From contig NZ_JAAGOH010000010.1 in assembly GCF_010499455.1 (NCBI RefSeq), forward strand, positions 91,553-155,552: a stretch of DNA of 64,000 nucleotides, read 5' to 3'. Shown piece after piece: positions 16,720 to 26,521 of the stretch. A program made the position numbers and the translations under genes. Every line of letters begins with the position of its first letter. Positions within the stretch are counted from its first letter, which is position 1. This DNA comes from Ideonella livida. GTDB taxonomy: Bacteria > Pseudomonadota > Gammaproteobacteria > Burkholderiales > Burkholderiaceae_C. Below the pieces are notes generated by a model that ran no database searches, was not told where the DNA came from, and was given only the letters and a program-made list of their open reading frames with translations.

Positions 16720-18415
16720 TCAGGTAATCGGCCTGCAGCCGCAGGCGTGAGCCCGGGGCCAGCGTCGGCGTCCAGGCCACCACGCCCGGCTGGTCCTGCC
16801 AGTCGCCTGCCGCGGGCGCGGGCTGGAACTGGCGCTGCACCGTGATGCGCTCATCCAGCGAGACCGGCCCCGCTTCCAGCACCTCCAGCGCCACCGGGCT
16901 GCGGTGGCCGTTCTCCACCTCGTAGACCCGCGCCACCCGCCGCTCCTGACGGCTGCCGATGAAGCCGCCGCTGGCCTGCTGCGTCTGGGACGGCAGCACC
17001 CGCACACGCACGCGCTCGTCGCGGCCAAAGGGCAGCTGCCAACCCAGGGGATCGGCCGCGCGCAGCACGCTGCGGCCCACCACCTGCCCACCGCGCCACA
17101 GCTGCAGCGGGCCTTCGGGATAGACGCCCTCGGGACGGTCCAGTTCGGCCAACAGCCAGGCCGAAGCGTCCTGGGCCGGCACGGTGCGCACCTTGAGCCG
17201 CGCTGGCAGGCGCTGCTGGTCCAGGGTGAAGGCCACCTGCTGACCGCCCGAGGCCACCGACACCCGACCCGCTACCTCGAACTCGGTGGCGAACTCCCCC
17301 TCCACCGCCTGCACCGCAAAGGCCGGCGGCTCATCGGCCTCCACCTTGGCGGCGCGGGCCTGCAGCCGCTCGGCACCCGGCGCAGGGGCGGGCATCGGAG
17401 CGGCCATGGCCATCGGTGCGGCCAGCGCCATGGCCGGACGCGGCTGACGCACCTGCAACGCCCAGGGTCGGGGCTCAGGGCCGGCGGTGGCCCCTCGGGG
17501 TGAGCCGGTGGACAGGCGCAGGGCCACGGCCTGCCAGTCTTCACCGGTGTGCTGGCTGACCTGCGCCTGGCGCTCCAGCAGCACCTGGGGCCCAGCGGCG
17601 GCGGCGGTGTCAAGCTGGGCGCGATAGGCCGGCGCCCAGGTGGGGCCAGGCACCTGGTAGACCACCCGCAGCGCCTGATCTCGGGGTGTGCTCAGGGCGA
17701 TGCGCAACTGTCGCACCTCAGCGGCCTGGCCCTGGGTGCGCTCACGCTCGGCCAGCAGGGGCTGCAGCTCGGCCTCCACCCCCTCCCGCTCTCGGGACAG
17801 ACGAGCCTGGGCCTCCAGGGCGCCCTGACCGCTCTTCTGCACCCCGGCCAGCCAGCCCTGCAGGGCCGCGGCCCCGGTGGGCAGCGGCCGGCCACCCCCA
17901 GGCGCAGCGGAGGACGGGCCACGGCCGTCCTCGGTCACGGCCGCCGGACCCGCCGGCGCGCGCAGCCAGGCCAGCACGAGCTCATGGCTGGCATGCTCGG
18001 CGTTCAGGGCGGACAGCCGCTCTTCCAGGGCCCGGATGCGCCCATCCAACGGGCTCTGTGCGCAGGCCGGCACCTCGGCCCGTGGGCGCACCGTGCTGCT
18101 GACCGCACCCAGGCGCACCCCCTCGGGCGCCTCCACCTGCAAGCTCGCCATGTCCAGGCGGGGGCTCAGGCAGTCCAGCACCAGCTCACGGGCGCCGGCG
18201 GCCACCACGGCACTGCGCTCCACCTGGGCCAGGCCAGGGTAGACGGTGACACGCTCGACCCGCCCGGCAGGCGCGCCCGCCGGTGCCGGGGCCGTCCCCT
18301 GCGCCAGCGCGGAGGCGGCGCACAAGGCCAGGGTGGCCGCGGCAGCCGGTCCGTTCAGGCAGCGGGCAGCAGAGAAGGGGCGCAGGGCCGGCACGGCCTC
18401 TGGGATGGCAGGCAT
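16679..18415 (-). CDS. DUF4139 / MuiA-family periplasmic protein
   Basis: The 578-residue product has an N-terminal secretion signal ending near ALAQ (residue 39), a DUF4140-type start (VERVTVYPGLAQVERSAVV, then LVLDCLSPRLDMASLQVEA), a central helical/coiled region (about 140-225, RLSREREGVEAELQPLLAER) and a C-terminal DUF4139 beta domain (RVVYQVPGPTWAPAYRAQLD to ISHPRDLALEERR). The family is annotated 'mucoidy inhibitor MuiA-like', but its biochemical role is unknown. The start at 18415 was chosen because GGAG lies at proper spacing and a signal peptide follows; the frame stays open far upstream by GC bias. An Ala/Met-rich low-complexity stretch (AMALAAPMAMAAPMPAPAPG) interrupts the middle. 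The gene follows the imelysin-like gene on the same strand. Confidence 0.85.
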   Translation of the reverse strand: MPAIPEAVPALRPFSAARCLNGPAAAATLALCAASALAQGTAPAPAGAPAGRVERVTVYPGLAQVERSAVVAAGARELVLDCLSPRLDMASLQVEAPEGVRLGAVSSTVRPRAEVPACAQSPLDGRIRALEERLSALNAEHASHELVLAWLRAPAGPAAVTEDGRGPSSAAPGGGRPLPTGAAALQGWLAGVQKSGQGALEAQARLSREREGVEAELQPLLAERERTQGQAAEVRQLRIALSTPRDQALRVVYQVPGPTWAPAYRAQLDTAAAAGPQVLLERQAQVSQHTGEDWQAVALRLSTGSPRGATAGPEPRPWALQVRQPRPAMALAAPMAMAAPMPAPAPGAERLQARAAKVEADEPPAFAVQAVEGEFATEFEVAGRVSVASGGQQVAFTLDQQRLPARLKVRTVPAQDASAWLLAELDRPEGVYPEGPLQLWRGGQVVGRSVLRAADPLGWQLPFGRDERVRVRVLPSQTQQASGGFIGSRQERRVARVYEVENGHRSPVALEVLEAGPVSLDERITVQRQFQPAPAAGDWQDQPGVVAWTPTLAPGSRLRLQADYLISHPRDLALEERR

Positions 18416-18548
18416 GGGATCTCCACGGGAGGTGACAGAGACGCCCGAGGGCCACGGCCAATGGGCCGCCACCCGCGGCGCACCCAGGCCCAACGCACCA
18501 GAACCGGTGGCGGTTGGCACCGCCCATCCGGCGCGCTGCGCCGTCGGC

Positions 18549-20132
18549 TCAGGACAAGGCCGGCAGCACCTGGCGCACCACCAGCTGCTCCAGACGCGCC
18601 AGGGCCTCGGCCGCCTGGTGCAGCACGGGCGGCGTGTTGGGCAAGGCAGCCTCCAGCGCCTGGTCGACCGCGTTGGCCTGCTGCAGCAGCTGCTCGGCCA
18701 GCTCGGCATGGCCGGCCTGCTGCAGCCGGGTGGTCCAGGCCAGGCCCTGCAGGCCGGGGCCGGCGGGGCCACCACCCTCCTCACCCACCGCCAGCGCACG
18801 CAGGGCGGACCAGCGCGACACCCGGTCCACCGAGGCGCTGCCGCTGAGTTGGCGCGGCAGGGGCAGGCCGGCGCGACCCTTGTGGGCCTCGGCCTGCAGG
18901 GGCTGCTCCAGCGCCTGCACCCGCAGCTGCACCAGGGCCTCCAACCAGCCCGCGCCCAAACGGTCGCCGCCTGCGGGAGCGGTGGCCGACGGTGCCGAGG
19001 CGGCGACGGCCAAGACCGGGGCGGCCTCCAGGCGACGGGCCAGGGCGTCGGCCAGGCCCAGGCTCTGCGTGCGCAGGTCCGCCACCAGCGCGCGGCCCAG
19101 CCGGCACGCCGCCGGCTGCGCCGTGCGCGAGGCCTGGCCCGCCGCGCTGCGCCCCCCCGCCAACAACGGATCCACCGGCTCGGCGGCCACCGCAGCCGCC
19201 GCCGTCCGGGAGGGCTTGGTCGCCTTGGTCGCCTTGGTCGACCTGGCGGGCTTGGCGTTGGTCTTGCGGGCCTTGGCCGGGGCCGCGGGCTTGGGCTTGC
19301 TGGCCTGGGCGCGGTAGCCCTGCGGGGCGCTGGCCGCCTGTTCCAGGCGCAGCAGCACCGCCCCGACGGCATCGGCCGCCCCACCCCAACCGCCAGCATC
19401 CAGTTGGGCGCGGCGGGCGGGTGTCTTGGCGGCGGCCTTGGTCTTGGTCGACTTGGTGGCCGCGCCCTTGGCCGCGGGTTTGGCGACGCGGCGGCTGGGG
19501 GCCGCGGTGCTGCGGCTGCGGCTGGGCGGCGCCTTCAGGCTCACCCCAGGCGGCTGGGTCCAGAGCAGCCATTCCAGCGCACCCAGCCCGCGCGCCCCGG
19601 GCGCCAGGCGGTCGGCCTGCAGCGTGCCCTCGGCGGCGGCCTCGATGGCCTGCTCGATCAGCTCGGCACGGGCCGGTGCATCCAGCCGGGTCAGGACCTC
19701 CGGCGCCAGCAGGTCCGGGCCCGGCACGGCCGACAGCCGCAACCAGGCCACCAGGGCCTCGCGCCAGGCGGTCCGCACCGGAATGACGAGGCCCCCCTGG
19801 CAGTGCTGGTCCATGGCCTGCTGCAGCGCCTCCAGGCGGCGGATGAAGTCCACCGTGCGCGGCGCATGCCAGTACTGGTCCTGGGCCCGAGCCCAGTCCG
19901 CCGGCAGCGCGGGCGCCGACGCGGCACCGGCAGGGGCCGAGGCCACCGCCCCGACCACCACAGCGGACGCCGCCCCCGGGGCGGCGGGCACCGGCTGGGC
20001 GCCACTCTGCCAGGCACTGCCCCAGAGCAGCAGGGCCAGCAGGCCCCGGCCCCAGGCCCCGGGGCGGGCGGGGGCATGGCGGGCAGACGCCCCAGCGGGG
20101 ACGGATGACGACGCAAGAGGCGGTCTGACCAT
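18549..20132 (-). CDS. Imelysin-like (M75/IrpA) protein with lysine-rich inserts
   Basis: The 527-residue protein has an N-terminal hydrophobic signal (about 29-46, WGRGLLALLLWGSAW). An imelysin-type helical domain follows: DFIRRLEALQQAMDQHCQGG, AWREALVAWLRLSAV, and GARGLGALEWLLW near 180-191. Imelysin proteins are periplasmic or outer-surface iron-regulated proteins. The canonical GxHxxE motif here reads GLGALE, so the histidine is lost. Two Lys/Ala/Pro/Thr-rich stretches (about 199-241 and 278-316) resemble histone H1 tails, for example KATKATKPSRTAAAA, and are encoded in part by 9-bp tandem repeats. The rest (about 318-527) is helical. GGAG precedes the chosen ATG. Family assignment is moderately sure; the low-complexity inserts are a real oddity. 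Confidence 0.7.
   Translation of the reverse strand: MVRPPLASSSVPAGASARHAPARPGAWGRGLLALLLWGSAWQSGAQPVPAAPGAASAVVVGAVASAPAGAASAPALPADWARAQDQYWHAPRTVDFIRRLEALQQAMDQHCQGGLVIPVRTAWREALVAWLRLSAVPGPDLLAPEVLTRLDAPARAELIEQAIEAAAEGTLQADRLAPGARGLGALEWLLWTQPPGVSLKAPPSRSRSTAAPSRRVAKPAAKGAATKSTKTKAAAKTPARRAQLDAGGWGGAADAVGAVLLRLEQAASAPQGYRAQASKPKPAAPAKARKTNAKPARSTKATKATKPSRTAAAAVAAEPVDPLLAGGRSAAGQASRTAQPAACRLGRALVADLRTQSLGLADALARRLEAAPVLAVAASAPSATAPAGGDRLGAGWLEALVQLRVQALEQPLQAEAHKGRAGLPLPRQLSGSASVDRVSRWSALRALAVGEEGGGPAGPGLQGLAWTTRLQQAGHAELAEQLLQQANAVDQALEAALPNTPPVLHQAAEALARLEQLVVRQVLPALS
19215..19241 (-). repeat. 9-bp tandem repeat in the imelysin-like gene
   Basis: CTTGGTCGC occurs three times in a row on the plus strand (third copy ends in A), coding on the minus strand for the KATKATK part of the second Lys/Ala-rich insert. 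A related CTTGGTC sequence recurs at about 19438-19450 in the first insert. Confidence 0.75.
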
Positions 20133-20220
20133 GGGCAGGGGCTCCGGGGCGGCGCGGGGGACCAGGACAGCGGGCGGATGGACGGGGCAGGAGGTCGGGG
20201 CAGGCGGCAGGACGCCGGCC

Positions 20221-20637
20221 TCAGTCGGCCAGGTCTGGCTGCACGGGCGCGTCCACCCCGGCCTGAGGACCGGCGGGCTGGTGGCGCACCTCGGCAATGC
20301 GGTTGGCGGCGTCCGGGAACACCAGCTGCGGCACGCAGTCGTCGAGCTTGTCCTCATGCACCAGGCCGAAGGCGGCAATGATGACCAGATCGCCCACGCT
20401 GGCGCGCCGGGCGGCCGAGCCGTTGAGCGAGATGACACCGCTGCCTCGCGGGGCCTCGATGGCATAGGTGATGAAGCGCTCGCCGTTGTTCACATTCCAG
20501 ATGTGGATCTGCTCGTTGGCGCGCAGGTTGGCCGCCTCCAGCAGGTCCAGGTCAATGCCGCAGGAGCCTTCGTAGTGCAGCTCGCAGTGGGTGACGGTGG
20601 CGCGATGGATCTTGGACTTGAGCAGGGTGCGGAACAT
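20221..20637 (-). CDS. panD: Aspartate 1-decarboxylase (pyruvoyl enzyme)
   Basis: The 138-residue proenzyme makes beta-alanine from L-aspartate for pantothenate synthesis. It starts [16 protein letters not shown]; Lys9 and the self-cleavage site Gly24-Ser25 ([16 protein letters not shown]) are present, so the Ser25-derived pyruvoyl group can form. [32 protein letters not shown] covers the substrate pocket and the conserved Asn72. E. coli PanD has 126 residues; here there is a C-terminal tail ([19 protein letters not shown]) of no known role. It lies downstream of bioB on the same strand, in a panB-panC-bioB-panD cluster that joins pantothenate and biotin synthesis. Confidence 0.96.
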   Translation of the reverse strand: MFRTLLKSKIHRATVTHCELHYEGSCGIDLDLLEAANLRANEQIHIWNVNNGERFITYAIEAPRGSGVISLNGSAARRASVGDLVIIAAFGLVHEDKLDDCVPQLVFPDAANRIAEVRHQPAGPQAGVDAPVQPDLAD

Positions 20638-20705
20638 GGCGGGGGCGTGTTGTGCTGATGGGGAGACGCCGGTGGGGCAGCCGGCGGTGTCGGGACGGAT
20701 GACGT

Positions 20706-21791
20706 TCAGGCGCCCAGCACGTGGCGTGGGCGCAGGCCCAGGCGCTTGAGCAGGGCGCGGTCGCGGTCGGCATCGGGGTTGCCGGTGGTCAGCAGCTTGT
20801 CGCCGTAGAAGATGGAGTTGGCACCGGCCAGGAAGCACAGCGCCTGGATGCCTTCAGGCATGGCCTGGCGGCCGGCCGACAGGCGCACCCGGGCCTTGGG
20901 CATGGTGATGCGGGCGGCGGCGATGGTGCGCACGAACTCGAAGGGGTCGAGCTTGTCGGTGCCGTGCAGCGGCGTGCCCTCGACCTGCACCAGGTCGTTG
21001 ATGGGCACCGAATCGGGGTAGGGCTCGAGGTTGGCGAGCTGGGCGATCAGGCCGGCGCGCTGCAGGCGGCTCTCGCCCATGCCCACGATGCCGCCGCTGC
21101 ACACGGCCACGCCAACCTGGCGCACCCGCTCCAGCGTGTCCAGGCGGTCCTGGTAGTCGCGGGTGGTGATGATGCTGCCGTAGGTCTCGGGGGCGGTGTC
21201 GAGGTTGTGGTTGTAGTAGTCCAACCCGGCGTCCTTGAGCTGCCGGGCCTGGCCCTCGGTGAGCATGCCAAGGGTGCAGCAGGCCTCCAGGCCCAGGGAC
21301 TTGACCTCGCGGATCAGGGTGCTGACCTTCTCGATGTCGCGGTCCTTGGGCGCGCGCCAGGCCGCCCCCATGCAGAAGCGGGTGGCGCCGGCCTCACGGG
21401 CGGCCAGGGCGGCGGCACGCACCTCGTCGGCCTCCATCAGCTTGGTGGCCTCCACGCCGGTGGGATGGTGGATGGACTGCGGGCAGTAGCCGCAGTCTTC
21501 CGGGCAGCCGCCGGTCTTGATGGACAGCAGCGTGGCCAGCTCGATCTCGGCCGGGTCGAAATGCTCGCGGTGCACCTGCTGGGCGCGGTGGATCAGCTCG
21601 GTCAGCGGCAGCTCGTAGAGCGCGGCCACCTGCTCCACGGTCCAGCGTGGGGCCGTGGCCCGGGTGGCGGCCGTTCCGCCCGTTGAGGCGAGGACCGGGG
21701 CGTGGAAATGCAGTGGCTGCGGCGCCGGTTGCGGAGCGGACGCGCCGCAGGCATGGGCAGGGGCGGCGGAGGAGGAGGCGGTGGTGTCCAT
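20706..21791 (-). CDS. bioB: Biotin synthase (radical SAM)
   Basis: The 361-residue protein has the radical-SAM cluster motif in [13 protein letters not shown] (Cys-x3-Cys-x2-Cys) and the biotin-synthase signatures [42 protein letters not shown] and [12 protein letters not shown], which holds the arginine ligand of the [2Fe-2S] cluster. It inserts sulfur into dethiobiotin, the last step of biotin synthesis. The N-terminal 40 residues are Ala/Pro-rich and longer than in E. coli. Two starts are possible: ATG at 21791, given here, and ATG at 21824, which overlaps the panC stop (ATGCTGA) and would allow coupling. Neither has a strong Shine-Dalgarno sequence. Confidence 0.95.
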   Translation of the reverse strand: MDTTASSSAAPAHACGASAPQPAPQPLHFHAPVLASTGGTAATRATAPRWTVEQVAALYELPLTELIHRAQQVHREHFDPAEIELATLLSIKTGGCPEDCGYCPQSIHHPTGVEATKLMEADEVRAAALAAREAGATRFCMGAAWRAPKDRDIEKVSTLIREVKSLGLEACCTLGMLTEGQARQLKDAGLDYYNHNLDTAPETYGSIITTRDYQDRLDTLERVRQVGVAVCSGGIVGMGESRLQRAGLIAQLANLEPYPDSVPINDLVQVEGTPLHGTDKLDPFEFVRTIAAARITMPKARVRLSAGRQAMPEGIQALCFLAGANSIFYGDKLLTTGNPDADRDRALLKRLGLRPRHVLGA

Positions 21792-21817
21792 GACGAGGGG
21801 GCGGCCCGCAGGCGCGC

Positions 21818-23696
<1,879 letters not shown>

Positions 23697-23870
23697 CGTT
23701 GTCGGCTTCGGGCGAGGGCACGATCTGGCGTGCTGCATTGCAGCACAGGGGGCCTCATTCTGCCTTCCCCTGGCCGGCAGACGCTGTGGGGCCCGCCCGA
23801 ATCCCCGCCACCGACATCCACCATCTTCAGGAGGACCCCGACGAGCGAAACGGCAAGCACCTGCTGTCAG

Positions 23871-24173
23871 AAGACCATCGGCGGCCAGGAGGCCATCGCC
23901 CAGCTGGACATGGCGGGGGACGATCCGGACGTCATCGCGGGCTGCACCGGCGGCAGCGGCAACGTCGCCGGCATCGCCTTCCCCTTCCTGGGCCTGCAGC
24001 TGCGCGGTGGCGCCAACGCCAAGAGGCGCCGCATCCCGTTCAACCGGTGCGGCCACGGCCATTTCGACATGGCGGCCTACGCCGATTTCTTCGCCGGCCA
24101 ACGACAGGACTTGGACTGCGACGAAGCCGAACTGGCCATGGCCCTGGTCGACCTGCCGCGCGTGCCGGCCTGA
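23871..24173 (+). pseudogene. Decayed remnant of a TrpB2-type tryptophan synthase beta gene
   Basis: The plus-strand frame reads [40 protein letters not shown], then [20 protein letters not shown] and ends [17 protein letters not shown]. These are recognisable pieces of the TrpB-like (TrpB2) pyridoxal-phosphate enzyme: the 'TVIGQEA' block, the phosphate-binding '[17 protein letters not shown]' loop (here GGSGN, altered), and the extreme C-terminus. Roughly 150-180 residues that normally separate the loop and the C-terminal block are missing, and everything before 'IGQEA' (about 250 residues) is absent. No start codon or ribosome-binding site fits. The stop is intact. This is an internal-deletion, 5'-truncated relic lying between panB and the S49 peptidase gene, opposite to both. 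Confidence 0.75.
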
Positions 24174-24209
24174 GCCCGGGCCGAAGCCCGGCGCCGGCGC
24201 AGTGGCCAC

Positions 24210-25313
24210 TCAGCGGATGGGGGCCAGCTCCCGCATGGCCCGCACCGCCCCCTGGCCCATGGCAGCACCAAAGCGCTTGGCCAGCCGTTCGGCCACGTTC
24301 TCCTGCGGGGTGTAGTCGATGATGTCCTCGGCCTTCACCACTTCCCGGGCGACGTAGTCGAGGTTGCCCAGCGCATCGGCCAGGCCCATCTTGACGGCCT
24401 CCTCGCCATTCCAGAACAGGCCGGAGAACATCTCCGGCGTTTCCTTCAGGCGGTCGCCGCGCCCTTCCTTGACCACCTGGATGAACTGCCGGTGGATCTG
24501 GTCCAGCATGGCCTTGGCGTAGCCCACCTGGCGCTCGTTGAGCGGCGAGAAGGGGTCGAGCATGCCCTTGTTCTCCCCGGCGGTGAGCAAGCGGCGCTCG
24601 ACCCCGAATTTCTCCATGGCGCCGGTGAAGCCGAAGCCGTCCATCAGCACGCCGATGGAGCCGACGATGCTGGCCTTGTCCACATAGATCTCGTCAGCCG
24701 CTGCCGCGATGTAGTAAGCGCCGGAGGCACAGACCTCCTCGACGACGGCGTACACCTTCTTCTTGTGCAGGGCCTTGAGGCGACGGATCTCGTCGTTGAT
24801 GATGCCCGACTGCACCGGGCTGCCGCCTGGGGAGTTGATGCGCAACACCACCGCCTGCGCGCCCTCATCCTCAAATGCACTCTTGATGGAGGCCACCAGC
24901 AGCTCGGCACTGGCCTCGGTGTCCATGGAGATCTCACCGCGGACCTCGACGAGGGCCGTGTGTGCCGTGGTGGGCGCGGGGCGGTGCAGCCCCCCCTGAC
25001 TGAACAGGGCCCAGGCCACGGCCAGCACCAGCAGGAACCAACCTAGCCGCAGCGTGCGCTGCCAGCGCCGGTCGGCGCGGCGCTCACGGAGCAGTTCCAC
25101 ACTGACCTGCCGCAGCAGCTCCTCCATGCGGTCCAGGGGCGGCGAGGCGGTCGCCCCGCAGGCTGGGGCCGAAGCGGCCGCCGCCGGCACCGGGCCGGGG
25201 ACGACGCGGTCCTGGGGTTCGGGGGTGGCAGGGGCTGGCGCGGGTTCGGCGGCCACGGTCGGCGCAGGCGCGGGCGCCGGCGTGGAAGAGGACGGATCGT
25301 CAGACGGTTGCAT
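24210..25313 (-). CDS. S49 family (SppA/SohB-like) membrane serine peptidase
   Basis: The 367-residue protein has a Pro/Ala-rich cytoplasmic N-tail (1-60), one membrane span (about 89-105) and a periplasmic protease domain. Blocks LRINSPGGSPVQSG, VEEVCASGAYYIAAAADEIY and VDKASIVGSIGV hold the Ser-Lys dyad of the SppA group (Ser197 and Lys213 by my reading). Such enzymes degrade cleaved signal peptides or damaged membrane proteins. At one S49 domain it is the short, bacterial SohB/SppA36K-like form rather than the duplicated E. coli SppA. It follows the Rieske and HAD genes on the same strand, with a 72-bp gap. Confidence 0.9.
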   Translation of the reverse strand: MQPSDDPSSSTPAPAPAPTVAAEPAPAPATPEPQDRVVPGPVPAAAASAPACGATASPPLDRMEELLRQVSVELLRERRADRRWQRTLRLGWFLLVLAVAWALFSQGGLHRPAPTTAHTALVEVRGEISMDTEASAELLVASIKSAFEDEGAQAVVLRINSPGGSPVQSGIINDEIRRLKALHKKKVYAVVEEVCASGAYYIAAAADEIYVDKASIVGSIGVLMDGFGFTGAMEKFGVERRLLTAGENKGMLDPFSPLNERQVGYAKAMLDQIHRQFIQVVKEGRGDRLKETPEMFSGLFWNGEEAVKMGLADALGNLDYVAREVVKAEDIIDYTPQENVAERLAKRFGAAMGQGAVRAMRELAPIR

Positions 25314-25385
25314 GGTGTTCTCAGCGGTGGCTCGCGCGGGCGGGCCCGGGACGACGGGGATCAGATCTGGAGGAGGAGGGCAGCC

Positions 25386-25796
25386 TCAGGCCGGTTGCAG
25401 CGTGGCGTCGGGCCGCCACCAGATGGCCCCTTCCCGCTCCTCCACCGCCAGGGGTTTGAGGCGCTGCCCGCGGCAGGGGCCGGCCACGCAGCGCCCATCG
25501 GCCGGTTCGTAGACCGCCCCATGGATGGAGCAGATGATCCAGCGCCGGTCCTGATCCAGGAACTCGCCGGGCTGCCAATCCATTTCCACCGGTACGTGGG
25601 CGCAGCGGTTGAGGTAGCCCACCGGCCGGCCCTCGATGCGCAGCACGAAGCCCCGCACCGGCTCGCCCCACTGGCGCAGGTCGAACACCCAGGCCTGGCC
25701 TCGCTCGGCCAGGGCGTCGCTGGCGCACAGGCGCTGGGGCGCAGTCACCAGCGCCCCAGCGCCAGGGGGTGGGGGTGGCAGCGTCGGCTCAACCAT
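25386..25796 (-). CDS. Rieske [2Fe-2S] ferredoxin-like protein
   Basis: The 136-residue protein has the two Rieske half-motifs: NRCAHVPVEMDW (Cys65-x-His67) and WIICSIHGAVYEPADGRC (Cys89-x2-His92). The spacing suits a soluble Rieske protein of the ring-dioxygenase-ferredoxin type. No membrane span or signal is seen, so it should be a cytoplasmic electron carrier. The partner oxidase is unknown. The ATG lies just inside the end of the upstream HAD phosphatase gene (8-bp overlap), which suggests coupled translation; this Rieske-HAD-S49-RluC arrangement is frequent in Burkholderiales by my recollection. Confidence 0.9.
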   Translation of the reverse strand: MVEPTLPPPPPGAGALVTAPQRLCASDALAERGQAWVFDLRQWGEPVRGFVLRIEGRPVGYLNRCAHVPVEMDWQPGEFLDQDRRWIICSIHGAVYEPADGRCVAGPCRGQRLKPLAVEEREGAIWWRPDATLQPA

Positions 25797-26442
25797 GCTG
25801 GGACAGCCAAGCGGCCAGGTCGGCCACGGAGTGGGCCACATGACGGGGCGCGTAGGCGGCAAAGCCGGCACTCTCATGCGCACCGTAGCTGACGCCCACG
25901 CAGTCGGTGCCGGCGTTGACGGCCATCTGCAGGTCGTGGGTGGTGTCGCCGATCATCAGGGTGCGGCCCGGCTCGGCGCCCAGCTCGGCCATCAGCTCCT
26001 GCAGCATGCGGGGGTGGGGCTTGGAGAAAGTCTCATCGGCGGTGCGGCTGGCGTCGAACAGGCCCTGCAGCTCGGTATGGGCCAGGGCCTCGTCCAGCCC
26101 GCGACGGCTCTTGCCGGTGGCCACCGCCAGCAGAAATTGCCGCCCGCGCAGGTCGTGGAGCATCTCCAACGTGCCCCTGAACAGGCTGATCTCGTGCTGG
26201 CTGGCCAGGTAGTGGTGGCGGTAGCGCCGCCCCAGCTCCGGGTAGCGCTCGGCGGTCAGGTCGGGGCAGGCGTGCTGCAAGGCGTCGTGCAGGCCCAGCC
26301 CGATCACGTAGGAGGCGCGCTCATCCGACGGCACCGGGACCGCCAGGTCAGCACAGGCGCGCTGGATGCTGCGCACGATCAGCGCGGTGGAGTCGAACAG
26401 GGTGCCATCCCAGTCAAAGGCGATGAGGTCGTAGCGGCGCAT
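25789..26442 (-). CDS. HAD-superfamily phosphatase (Gph/phosphoglycolate-phosphatase-like)
   Basis: The 217-residue protein has HAD motif I FDWDGTLFDS (Asp10 nucleophile, Asp12), motif II VATGKS, motif III with SKPHPRML, and motif IV GDTTHDLQMAVNAG. An alpha-helical cap lies between motif I and II (C1-type, about 17-85). It is expected to be a cytoplasmic Mg-dependent phosphatase acting on a small phosphometabolite; phosphoglycolate or pyrimidine nucleotides are possible substrates, but the sequence does not decide. It is directly downstream of rluC (about 80 bp) and overlaps the start of the Rieske gene. Confidence 0.88.
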   Translation of the reverse strand: MRRYDLIAFDWDGTLFDSTALIVRSIQRACADLAVPVPSDERASYVIGLGLHDALQHACPDLTAERYPELGRRYRHHYLASQHEISLFRGTLEMLHDLRGRQFLLAVATGKSRRGLDEALAHTELQGLFDASRTADETFSKPHPRMLQELMAELGAEPGRTLMIGDTTHDLQMAVNAGTDCVGVSYGAHESAGFAAYAPRHVAHSVADLAAWLSQHG

Positions 26443-26521
26443 GCGGATGTGGCGGCGGATCTGACGGGACGGTGGGGCGCGGCGCCCTGGGCGCCGCAGC
26501 TGAGGGGCAGCCCGGAGGCGC

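Noticed and set aside
18416..19399. In-frame upstream extension of the DUF4139 gene.
   Set aside because: It lies antiparallel in frame terms within the imelysin-like gene, is Arg/Pro/Trp-rich and lacks conservation; a ribosome-binding site and signal peptide begin at 18415.
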